A stretch of 38,259 bases of DNA from Verrucomicrobiota bacterium (lineage in GTDB: Bacteria; Verrucomicrobiota; Verrucomicrobiia; Limisphaerales; JADLHS01). Shown in pieces: positions 26,655-34,177 of the stretch; positions within the stretch are counted from its first letter, which is position 1; each line of letters starts with the position of its first letter. Position numbers and translations under genes: made by a program. The stretch is taken from contig WBXK01000005.1 of NCBI GenBank assembly GCA_008933055.1, forward strand, positions 1-38,259. The letters run 5' to 3'. The notes below the pieces were generated by a model. That model had not been told where the DNA came from. It made no database searches and worked only from the letters and a program-made list of their open reading frames with translations.

Positions 26655-28547
26655 ATGCTCAAGAGCAATTCATTTTTGGCGGTGGATTTTGGCGCAGGTA
26701 GCCTCAAGCTGGCCGAGTTCGAAACGAACGAGGCAGGCGGGCTGGTGCTCAGGCAATACGCAATCAAGTCGCTTGGCCTCGAAGGCTCTCAGGAGACCAA
26801 GCGTGAGGCTCTTATCCTCAAGACGCTTCAGGAGCTGATCGCGTCTCTGGGTATCAAGGCCAAAGACATCAACGTTTGCGCCCCGGGATTCCATGTGTTT
26901 TCCAAGTTCGTGAAGTTGCCGCCCGTGGAAGCAAGCAAGGTCACGCAGATCATTCAATACGAAGCACAGCAAAACGTCCCGTTCCCGTTGGCTGAAGTGG
27001 TTTGGGATTATCAGATTCTCGGAACGACAGCGGGTGGAGAAATTGAAGTGCTTTTGGTGGCGATTAAGTCGGACATCGTGGAAGGCTTGTTCCGCACAGC
27101 GTCGGCCAGCGGGTTAAAGTTGCAGATTTGCGATGTGTCGCCAGCCGCGTTGTGCAATGCGTTCCGTTTCAACTACGGTGAGCTGGAGGATTGCACGATG
27201 TTGCTCGATATCGGAGCGAAAACGAGCAATCTGTTATTCTTTGAGAAGGGCAAGGTTTTCGCCCGCAGCATCAATTTGGGTGCGAACTCTATCACGCAGG
27301 ATTTTGCCAATGAGGCCAAGTTGAAGTTCGACATGGCAGACAAGATCAAGATTGACGAGGGTTTTGTCAGCCTTGGTGGGGCTTACGAAGAGCCTGAGAA
27401 TCAGCATCAGGCGGCTATTTCCAAGATCGCACGGCAGTTCATGACGCGCCTGCATATCCAGGTCAACCAGACCATGCAGTTTTATCGTGGGCAGCAGGGT
27501 GGGACAGCCCCGCAGCGCTTGTTTCTCTCAGGGGGGGCCGCCATCATGCCGTACACGGCTCAATTTTTCGCCGAAAAACTCAGCTTGCCGGTGGAATACT
27601 TTAATCCATTCCGCAACGTGCAGATTGACCCGGGTGTGAATCTGGAAGAGCTCTCCCGCGTGGCTCATTCGTTGGGTGAAGTGGTCGGATTGGGGCTTCG
27701 TAACATGGCGAACTGTCCCGTGGAGTTGAATCTGATGCCGGAAAGCACGTTGCGCTGGCAGAGCTTCAACCAGAAGAAGCCCTATTTCATTGCGACGCTC
27801 GCGAGTCTCGCGCTCATGGCCCTGGCAGTCGGTTTTCTGTTCAGCAAACTGGCATCCGTTAAAAAAGATCAGATCGAAAAGCTTCAGCCTACGATCCAGC
27901 AGTTACAGTCTAAGGAGCAAGGTTTCAAGCGTGCTTACGGTGACTTGAAGAAAATAGAGTCCACCGCCGAACAGTATTCACTGTGGATTGAAGAGAAATA
28001 TCTCTGGGCTGACGTTCTGCGTGAAGTGCGGGCAGCGCTGATTCGAGCTGAAGATTCGACCAAACGCGAATTTGGCACTGACACGGGTGTGTGGATTGAA
28101 ACCTTGAAATCACATACAGCATTAGGTGCCTTGAGTTCAGCGCCCGAGCAGGCGACCCAAGCTCCGGCCGCTCCTAGATATGAAATGGACGCATCCTCTA
28201 GGGCTTTGATGATGCAGCGATATGGCGGCGCTGAAGGACGGTTGCCACCAGAGATGGCTGCCCGGTTTGGTATCGCTCCTGCAGGCCAGCCAGCGGCTGC
28301 AAATCCCGATGGAACAGCGGTTACCAATCAGGTTGGCACGATTAAGATTCAATGTCGTGGTGTGAGTCTCCGTCAGAGTTCCTCTGCAGACAGCAAGGTT
28401 GCGTATGCTGTTCACGCTGAGTTGCTCGCGAGTCCTTTGGTGGATGCTGCTGGGACTCAGCTGGACCCGTCCATAACAGAAGATGAATCGACTGGCACGT
28501 TCAGCTTCGGAATCACCCTTGCGCTCAAAAGCCCTCTGAAACTTTAA
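26655..28547 (+). CDS. PilM-PilN fusion of a type IV pilus-like machine (Amuc_1101-like)
   Basis: 630 residues from the ATG at 26655; the frame is open back to 26535 but that part is unlike PilM. Residues 1-350 are the actin-like PilM domain, with AVDFGAGSLKLAEFE at the start, LLDIGAKTSNLLFFE in the middle and LFLSGGAA later. At about 353-362 comes CPVELNLMPES, which resembles the xINLLP peptide of PilN that binds PilM. A membrane helix (about 376-398) and a coiled-coil-rich periplasmic part of about 230 residues follow, as in PilN. So the two proteins appear to be fused and span the inner membrane. The stop and the next start are separated by a single base. Gene order matches Akkermansia. 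Confidence 0.88.
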   Translation: MLKSNSFLAVDFGAGSLKLAEFETNEAGGLVLRQYAIKSLGLEGSQETKREALILKTLQELIASLGIKAKDINVCAPGFHVFSKFVKLPPVEASKVTQIIQYEAQQNVPFPLAEVVWDYQILGTTAGGEIEVLLVAIKSDIVEGLFRTASASGLKLQICDVSPAALCNAFRFNYGELEDCTMLLDIGAKTSNLLFFEKGKVFARSINLGANSITQDFANEAKLKFDMADKIKIDEGFVSLGGAYEEPENQHQAAISKIARQFMTRLHIQVNQTMQFYRGQQGGTAPQRLFLSGGAAIMPYTAQFFAEKLSLPVEYFNPFRNVQIDPGVNLEELSRVAHSLGEVVGLGLRNMANCPVELNLMPESTLRWQSFNQKKPYFIATLASLALMALAVGFLFSKLASVKKDQIEKLQPTIQQLQSKEQGFKRAYGDLKKIESTAEQYSLWIEEKYLWADVLREVRAALIRAEDSTKREFGTDTGVWIETLKSHTALGALSSAPEQATQAPAAPRYEMDASSRALMMQRYGGAEGRLPPEMAARFGIAPAGQPAAANPDGTAVTNQVGTIKIQCRGVSLRQSSSADSKVAYAVHAELLASPLVDAAGTQLDPSITEDESTGTFSFGITLALKSPLKL

Positions 28548-28548
28548 C

Positions 28549-29598
28549 ATGGACTGGATCAAACGAAATCTGTTGTTCGTAATCGGCGCTGTTGTTGCCT
28601 TGGTCCTAATGGGCGTGGCGGGTTGGTATTGTTTTTCTGGTGCGCAAAATAGTTCTGAGCAAACCGCTAAATTGACCGAAGGCTACACCGAGTTGCAGCG
28701 GTTAAAGAATTTGAATCCCTCCCCCGGGGAAGGCAAGGTCAACAATATCGATCTCGCTAAAGAGCAGCAAAAGGAGGCAGGCAAATTTCTTGGTAAGTTG
28801 GGAACTCGTATTCAGGCCATTCCTGCATTGCCAGAAGGCACAAACATCGCTACCAAGGATTTCTCTTCAGCCTTGCAGGACACCATCAGTGACCTCCAAA
28901 TACAGGCCACCAACAACAGCGTTATACTCCCTCCGAAATATAAATTTTCGTTCGAAAAACAAGCTGGACTCGTAAAATTCGCTGATGGCACTCTTCAGCC
29001 GCTTGCGATTCAATTAGGAGAAGTTAAAGCGATTTGTGAAGTGCTGAACGAAGCTAAAATCAATGCACTTGAAAGCATCCGTCGCGAACGCGTGCCGGGT
29101 TCTCCTGACGATCAGGCAGGAACACCAGGGGACTATGTAGATTTCCAATCCACGACCAATGAGCTTGCAGTAATCACTCCTTACGAGGTGACGTTCAGGT
29201 GTTTCACGCCTGAATTGGCGGGCGTCTTGGCTGGCTTTGCTCGGTCGCCCTACGGATTGTTGGTCAAAGCCATCAACTCTGAGCCGGCACCTGTTTCTGT
29301 AGTGATGGAAACTCCGGTGGCCACCCCTGTTTATAGTCAGCCCGCGCCGCTGGCAGCACCGCGTTCATATCCAGGCGCTGCGGGTCCTGGCGGGTTGCCG
29401 TCAGTTTATAGTCGCTTAGGCAATCAAGGCTTTTCGGATCCTCGTTATGCGGCTCGGCCAACTCCGATACCGCAACCAGTTCAACCTTTAGCTGCGGTTC
29501 AACCTGCAAAAAGCAGTCTGCAAAACTTTCTGGTGGAAAAGCAGCTTAAGATCACGATGCTCGTTCACGTGGTCAAACTTCTACCTCCTCAAAAGTAG
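28549..29598 (+). CDS. Amuc_1100-like inner-membrane pilus protein (PilO-like position)
   Basis: 349 residues with an N-terminal membrane helix at about 9-30 and a periplasmic part. It has the layout of Amuc_1100 of Akkermansia: anchor, helical region with KEQQKEAGKFLGKL, a segment ALQDTISDLQIQA, a ferredoxin-like core with FRCFTPELAGVLAGFARSPY, a Pro/Ala-rich linker (about 245-320), and an end VEKQLKITMLVHVVKL like the matching end in Amuc_1100. By position it would play the PilO role, pairing with the PilN-like part of the preceding protein. It lies one base after pilM and four bases before the next gene. Confidence 0.82.
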   Translation: MDWIKRNLLFVIGAVVALVLMGVAGWYCFSGAQNSSEQTAKLTEGYTELQRLKNLNPSPGEGKVNNIDLAKEQQKEAGKFLGKLGTRIQAIPALPEGTNIATKDFSSALQDTISDLQIQATNNSVILPPKYKFSFEKQAGLVKFADGTLQPLAIQLGEVKAICEVLNEAKINALESIRRERVPGSPDDQAGTPGDYVDFQSTTNELAVITPYEVTFRCFTPELAGVLAGFARSPYGLLVKAINSEPAPVSVVMETPVATPVYSQPAPLAAPRSYPGAAGPGGLPSVYSRLGNQGFSDPRYAARPTPIPQPVQPLAAVQPAKSSLQNFLVEKQLKITMLVHVVKLLPPQK

Positions 29599-29602
29599 CC
29601 AC

Positions 29603-30397
29603 ATGGACCTGCTCAAAAAACATTACGAAAAAATCATTCTCGGCGCTGTGCTGCTCGTATTGGTGGTTGTGGCTGCTTGGTTGCCGATGAAAATTAAAGG
29701 TGAGCGCAGTGGTCTTGAACAGCAAGCCAATGACATCATCAACAAACCTTCCAAGCCTATTGCACCGTTGAATATTTCAACGCAGCAGATGCGTTTCTCA
29801 CGCTTGGCCACAGCGGGAGTGGTTGACCTCTCCACCACCAACAAAGCCTTGAACCCTTTACAGTGGCAGAAGGCCACCGACGGGCGGCTCATCAAGATCC
29901 AGACCGGTAAAGAGACGGGCCCAGACGCTCTCATCGTGACGAATCAGCGTCCGCTTCATCTAGTCATTACCTTTGACTCAGTTAGCACCTCAGACAGCGG
30001 CACGCGATATGTTTTTTATGTGGAGCGCGAGGCGGCCGCAAAGCCTGCAAACCGAGGCAGGAAAGCATTCATCTCCAAAAAAGATGAAAAGAACGAAGTG
30101 TTCGTTTTGCGCCAAGTCAAAGGCCCCCCGGATGCGCCGACCGAAGTGGTCCTCGAGTTGGTCGAAGGCGGAGAGTTGGTCAGCGTGGCAAAAGAGAAAC
30201 CTTTCAAACGCGTGGATGGGTATACTGTGGATTTGCGATATCCCCTCGAAAATCGTCCTCCTTGGTTGAATCAACGCGTTGGCGGTGCTCTTAAATTTGG
30301 CGGCGAGGATTACATTATCGTTGCCATCTCAAAGACGGAAGTTGTAGTGTTGGCAAAATCGAACCAGAAGAAAACGCCGGTTCCCGTTCCGCAGTGA
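29603..30397 (+). CDS. Amuc_1099-like protein, PilP-like
   Basis: 264 residues. A membrane helix at about 10-28 is followed by a periplasmic region with a central beta domain (about 85-185) and a C-terminal segment GGALKFGGEDYIIVAISKTE, similar to the beta end of PilP-like proteins that contact the secretin. By position (before the secretin) and architecture it corresponds to Amuc_1099 or PilP. Direct family motifs are weak, so the function rests mainly on context. Confidence 0.68.
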   Translation: MDLLKKHYEKIILGAVLLVLVVVAAWLPMKIKGERSGLEQQANDIINKPSKPIAPLNISTQQMRFSRLATAGVVDLSTTNKALNPLQWQKATDGRLIKIQTGKETGPDALIVTNQRPLHLVITFDSVSTSDSGTRYVFYVEREAAAKPANRGRKAFISKKDEKNEVFVLRQVKGPPDAPTEVVLELVEGGELVSVAKEKPFKRVDGYTVDLRYPLENRPPWLNQRVGGALKFGGEDYIIVAISKTEVVVLAKSNQKKTPVPVPQ

Positions 30398-30420
30398 CGG
30401 ACGGCGTGTTTTTATTTTTT
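30374..30420 (+). terminator. Possible partial terminator before the secretin gene
   Basis: Arms acgccg (30374-30379) and cggcgt (30402-30407), with an inner ccgt/acgg, form an interrupted stem spanning the 3' end of the PilP-like gene. A T-rich tract, gtttttatttttt, follows to 30420. If active it would lower secretin transcription relative to the three upstream genes. Confidence 0.4.
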
Positions 30421-30446
30421 AGCATCAAGCAAAAGAAGAAGTCATC

Positions 30447-33140
30447 ATGACAAAAGCAGCAATCTACTTCGGCATGGCATTCATCATTGCCTCCACATCA
30501 TTCGCAAATGCCCAAAACGGGGATGTGGATGCCGCCGTGAATCAGGCGGTGTATCGTGAGGCGAATCTCATCCTGTTGCGCCAGAAAATTGAGGAAGGCC
30601 AACAGGCAGTCGCTCGTCGGGATCTTGTTTCTGCCGCAAAAATTTACGATGCCGCCGTGGGGCTTGTAGAGCAGATCGGGCCGAACAACGCCGGTCGCGA
30701 GGCCGCGGCTGCCCTCCAAGGCTTTTCATCTGTCCGTCTTCAGCTCGCGGAAGCCGCGCGTCGCAGGGGTGACTATCGCGAAGTCCAAACCCAACTCGCA
30801 TTGATCCTTAAGGCTGACCCAAAGAATCCCTCAGCAGTCGTTGCAAAGTCCGCTAATGACAAGACGCTGGCCGAACTTGCAGGCGTTATACCCACGCCGG
30901 AAGTGATCAGTGACGCTAAGGCAGAGCGCGCCAATAAAATTACGGCTTCGACTCACGTCACCAACGCGCGCGTTTTGCTTGAGGCGGGCAAACTGGATCA
31001 AGCCGAAGTTGAATTAAAAAAAGCTCTGGCGCTTGATCCCCAGAGCAGTGCTGCCAAACGCCAGGTCAGCCAGCTGCAGGAAGCCCGCTATCGTATCAGC
31101 AAATCCAAGACTGAGCAGGATAACGGTGACAAGATTCTCGAGGTTGTTGACACATGGAACACGCCCAAAAAAGGTGCATCCCTCTCCGTTCCCAATGCCT
31201 ACAATAGCAACAGTCAGATTCATACCGGCAAAGGTCGCCAGGGGATCATGAACAAGTTGAATTCGATCAAGTTCGAGACCTTCCCCTTTGAGGGTGCTCC
31301 AGATACGATGCCGCTCAGTGAATTGGTTCGCATTTTGAGTGAAGAAACTCGCAAGCGCGACACCGAAAAACGCGGGGTGAATATTATCGTAAATCCCAAC
31401 TCAGCGCCTGCCGCTGCCGCTGCCCCATCAGCGGTGGATCCTGCCACCGGCTTACCCGTGGCAGCCCCGCCGGCTGAATCCGTCGACGTTGCTGGAATCG
31501 AAATTAAGCTTAGCCCTCCGCTCCGCAACGTGCGTTTGGCGGATGTCTTGGATGCCGTGTCTAAGGTAGCTCGCACACCTTTGAAGATTTCGTTTGAAGA
31601 GTATGCCGTCGTGATTTCGCTCAAAGGCTCGGAAATAGTGCCTTTGGAATCGCGTATTTTCCATGTGGACCCCAATACGTTCTATCAAGGCTTGGAAAGC
31701 GTTAGTGGATTGACCCTGGATGTTCAGTCATCAAGTGGCGGCGGCGGCGGCGGTGGCGGTGGCGGCGGTGGTGGTGGCGGCGGTAGTCAAAGTGGCTCAG
31801 GCAGCGGATTCATCATTCCGCGTGTGAGCGTGACGAGTGGATCAACTGGCGGCGGTGGTGGTGGTCAGACCGGCGGTCAAGGCGGTGGCCAGAGCGGCCA
31901 GGGTATCGCTGGGTTGACGCGCACTAATGCCATGGAAGCCGTTCATGCAGCGGTTCGCACCTTCTTTGTGACGATGGGCGTAAATCTTGACCCAGCGGTT
32001 GGCAAAACTGTGTTCTTCAACGACCGCGAGGGCTCGCTCTTCGTTCGCGCCACGGCAGAAGAATTGGACATCATCGAACAGGTGATTCGCGTTCTGAACA
32101 TTGCGCCTCCACAGATCAACATCAAGACACGATTCACGGAAATTTCTCAGAACGATAACAAGGCGATTGGTTTTGATTGGTATCTAGGCAATATGTTGTT
32201 TGGCAGTCGTAACAGTTCTGCCCTTTCCGGTGGCACTCAGCCTTCATATCAAGGATCTCCCAGCGTGGGAAATCCTTCAGGAGCGTTTCCTGGAACTTCC
32301 ACCGCAACTGCAATCGCATCGTCTGCTACAGATCAATTGCTGAGTGGCGGTTTGCGGAATAGTTTCGGTAGGGATAATTCTGTCACGCCTGCGCTGGCAA
32401 GCTTTACAGGAATCTTGACAGACCCTCAATTCAAAGTCGTGTTGCGCGCTATCGAACAGCGCGATGGCATTGACCTGCTTAACGAAGGTCAGGTCACGAC
32501 GCTGAGCGGTCGTCAGGCTCAGATTTCTGTGAACGAAGTTAAAACCATCGTCACGGGTATTAATCAACAACAAGGACAAAACGGGGGGGGTAATAATACT
32601 TCCACGGCGGGCGGAAATGGAACAGTCCAGCAAGCTCAAACATCTACCTTCCAGACGCCGACAACCTCCCCGATTCCGCTTGGACCTGTCATCGACGTTT
32701 TGCCGACGGTTTCAGCCGATGGGGTCACGATTCAAATGACGATCATTCCTACTCTCACCGAATTCGTCGGTTACGATTTTTCAACGGCTGAGATATTTGT
32801 ACCTAAAGCGGTTGTTCCCGGCGGTAGTTCAGTGACATCCGTCCTTCCGTTGCCGATTTTCCGCGTCCGCCAGGTCACCACAAGCTGCAGCGTGTGGGAT
32901 GGCCAGACGGTGGTGCTGGGGGGATTGATCTCTGACGAGGTGACGAAGATCAAGGACAAGGTGCCGATGCTCGGCGACCTGCCGTTCCTCGGCAAATTCT
33001 TCCGGAGCGAATCATCGCAGACGCGAAAGAAGAATCTCGTGATTTTTGTAACGCCTACAATCATTGACCCTGCGGGTAACCGTGCCCATCGGGATGAGGA
33101 TCTTCCTTTTTACCAAAGTGCACCAGCGGCAGGGAAGTGA
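30447..33140 (+). CDS. Type IV pilus-like secretin (PilQ/Amuc_1098-like)
   Basis: Outer-membrane pore of the pilus-like machine, 897 residues. A signal peptide (about 1-23, ANAQ) precedes a TPR-like helical region (25-210). N-domains follow: one with TMPLSELVRILSEET (about 280), then RLADVLDAVSKVARTPLKIS (about 360). A glycine tract of 16 residues (431-446) and a second Gly/Gln-rich stretch form a flexible low-complexity region. Next comes a secretin N-domain with AVRTFFVTMGVNLD, then the beta-barrel gate from about 545, ending in the hallmark VVLGGLISDEV, VPMLGDLPFLGKFF and NLVIFVTPTII. It follows the PilP-like gene by 49 bp. The Gly tract should make this gene hard to sequence and prone to length change. 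Confidence 0.93.
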   Translation: MTKAAIYFGMAFIIASTSFANAQNGDVDAAVNQAVYREANLILLRQKIEEGQQAVARRDLVSAAKIYDAAVGLVEQIGPNNAGREAAAALQGFSSVRLQLAEAARRRGDYREVQTQLALILKADPKNPSAVVAKSANDKTLAELAGVIPTPEVISDAKAERANKITASTHVTNARVLLEAGKLDQAEVELKKALALDPQSSAAKRQVSQLQEARYRISKSKTEQDNGDKILEVVDTWNTPKKGASLSVPNAYNSNSQIHTGKGRQGIMNKLNSIKFETFPFEGAPDTMPLSELVRILSEETRKRDTEKRGVNIIVNPNSAPAAAAAPSAVDPATGLPVAAPPAESVDVAGIEIKLSPPLRNVRLADVLDAVSKVARTPLKISFEEYAVVISLKGSEIVPLESRIFHVDPNTFYQGLESVSGLTLDVQSSSGGGGGGGGGGGGGGGGSQSGSGSGFIIPRVSVTSGSTGGGGGGQTGGQGGGQSGQGIAGLTRTNAMEAVHAAVRTFFVTMGVNLDPAVGKTVFFNDREGSLFVRATAEELDIIEQVIRVLNIAPPQINIKTRFTEISQNDNKAIGFDWYLGNMLFGSRNSSALSGGTQPSYQGSPSVGNPSGAFPGTSTATAIASSATDQLLSGGLRNSFGRDNSVTPALASFTGILTDPQFKVVLRAIEQRDGIDLLNEGQVTTLSGRQAQISVNEVKTIVTGINQQQGQNGGGNNTSTAGGNGTVQQAQTSTFQTPTTSPIPLGPVIDVLPTVSADGVTIQMTIIPTLTEFVGYDFSTAEIFVPKAVVPGGSSVTSVLPLPIFRVRQVTTSCSVWDGQTVVLGGLISDEVTKIKDKVPMLGDLPFLGKFFRSESSQTRKKNLVIFVTPTIIDPAGNRAHRDEDLPFYQSAPAAGK
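31737..31784 (+). repeat. Glycine-codon microsatellite in the secretin gene
   Basis: Sixteen consecutive GGC or GGT codons (Gly 431-446). Slippage by whole codons would change loop length without breaking the frame; slippage by 1-2 bases would end the protein early. Confidence 0.85.
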
Positions 33141-33149
33141 GTCTTTGAA

Positions 33150-34064
33150 TTGAAGATACTGGTCGTTGATGGTCACGCGTACGCTTACCGGGCTTTTTAC
33201 GCGATACGCAGCCTGAGTTCGCCGGAAGGCCGGCCGACAAACGCGATTTACGGATTTATAAAGATGCTCGGCAAGATGCGGGCAGTAGTGCAGCCCAGCC
33301 ATGTTATAGTGGTGTGGGACGGTGGATTGAGTGCAGAACGGCGCGAGGCGTTGCCGGGTTACAAGGCGCAACGACCCGAGATGCCGGCCGATCTCGGATC
33401 GCAATTGGACGAAATCGTCAGTTATCTGGGCGGGGCGAACATCGCCTCATACTGTGCAAATGGGGTTGAGGCGGACGATTATATCGCGTTCTTAACAGGC
33501 GCAGCGGTCAAGTCGGGAATGCAGGTGGTGATTGCTAGCGCGGATAAAGATTTTATGCAGCTCGTAGCGCCGGGCATCGGATTGTTGAACCCGAATGATA
33601 AATCGGAAACGATTTGGACGGCGGAGCAAGTGCGAGGCAAGACGGGAGTTGAGCCTGAGCAGATTGGGGATTGGTTGAGTCTGCTGGGAGACAGCGTGGA
33701 CAATATTCCCGGAGTGCCGGGAGTCGGGCCTAAGACGGCTACCGACTTGTTGAAGCAATTTGGATCGGTTGAAGAGTTGTATCAGCGGTTGGGCGAGGTA
33801 AAGTCTGAACGCATCCGGGGCGCACTGAAGGCTGCGGAAGCGGATGTTCGGAGGAACCAACTACTGGTCCGTTTGAAAACGGAAGTGGGGAATGAATTTT
33901 TGGCGGATTCGCTGGCGGTGAAACCGGCCGACGCCGGTAGATTGATGGAGCTGTATCGCCGTTGGGGCTTTCGCTCGATGTTGGAAGAATTAGAAAGCGC
34001 TGAGAAAATGGCCGGACGTGTGCGAGTTTCTGGTCAAAGCGGTCAACAGGAATTGAATTGGTAA
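33150..34064 (+). CDS. Stand-alone 5'-3' exonuclease (Pol I 5'-nuclease type)
   Basis: 304 residues, matching the N-terminal FEN/5'-nuclease domain of DNA polymerase I without any polymerase part. The start is a TTG at 33150, the only candidate that keeps the conserved KILVVDGHAYAYRAFYAI. The acidic metal-binding motifs are seen: VVDGHAYAYR, VVWDGG, ANGVEADDY, IASADKDFMQLV and LLGDSVDNIPG. The helix-hairpin-helix reads GVPGVGPKTATDLL. It would remove RNA primers or flaps from DNA. It begins 9 bp after the secretin stop, so it may be read from the pilus transcript; the functional link is unknown. Confidence 0.93.
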   Translation: MKILVVDGHAYAYRAFYAIRSLSSPEGRPTNAIYGFIKMLGKMRAVVQPSHVIVVWDGGLSAERREALPGYKAQRPEMPADLGSQLDEIVSYLGGANIASYCANGVEADDYIAFLTGAAVKSGMQVVIASADKDFMQLVAPGIGLLNPNDKSETIWTAEQVRGKTGVEPEQIGDWLSLLGDSVDNIPGVPGVGPKTATDLLKQFGSVEELYQRLGEVKSERIRGALKAAEADVRRNQLLVRLKTEVGNEFLADSLAVKPADAGRLMELYRRWGFRSMLEELESAEKMAGRVRVSGQSGQQELNW

Positions 34065-34091
34065 AGCTTTGGTAAAGCTTTGGTAAAGTTT
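34059..34091 (+). repeat. Three tandem copies of an 11-bp unit at the exonuclease stop
   Basis: The unit tggtaaagctt occurs at 34059-34069 and 34070-34080, with a near copy tggtaaagttt at 34081-34091. The first copy contains the TAA stop codon of the exonuclease. It may be a slippage product or a binding site. Confidence 0.75.
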
Positions 34092-34177
34092 TATCGAATC
34101 CAGGTGACGGGTTGGAACAAAAGTCCCCAACAAGTTGCTTCGAGGTAAGTTTGTAGAAGTGGCGGAGTTAAAGTTTT

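Noticed and set aside
31737-31920. Gly-rich DNA as a CRISPR-like or minisatellite array
   Set aside because: It is an in-frame glycine-codon tract within the secretin coding sequence, with no spacers.
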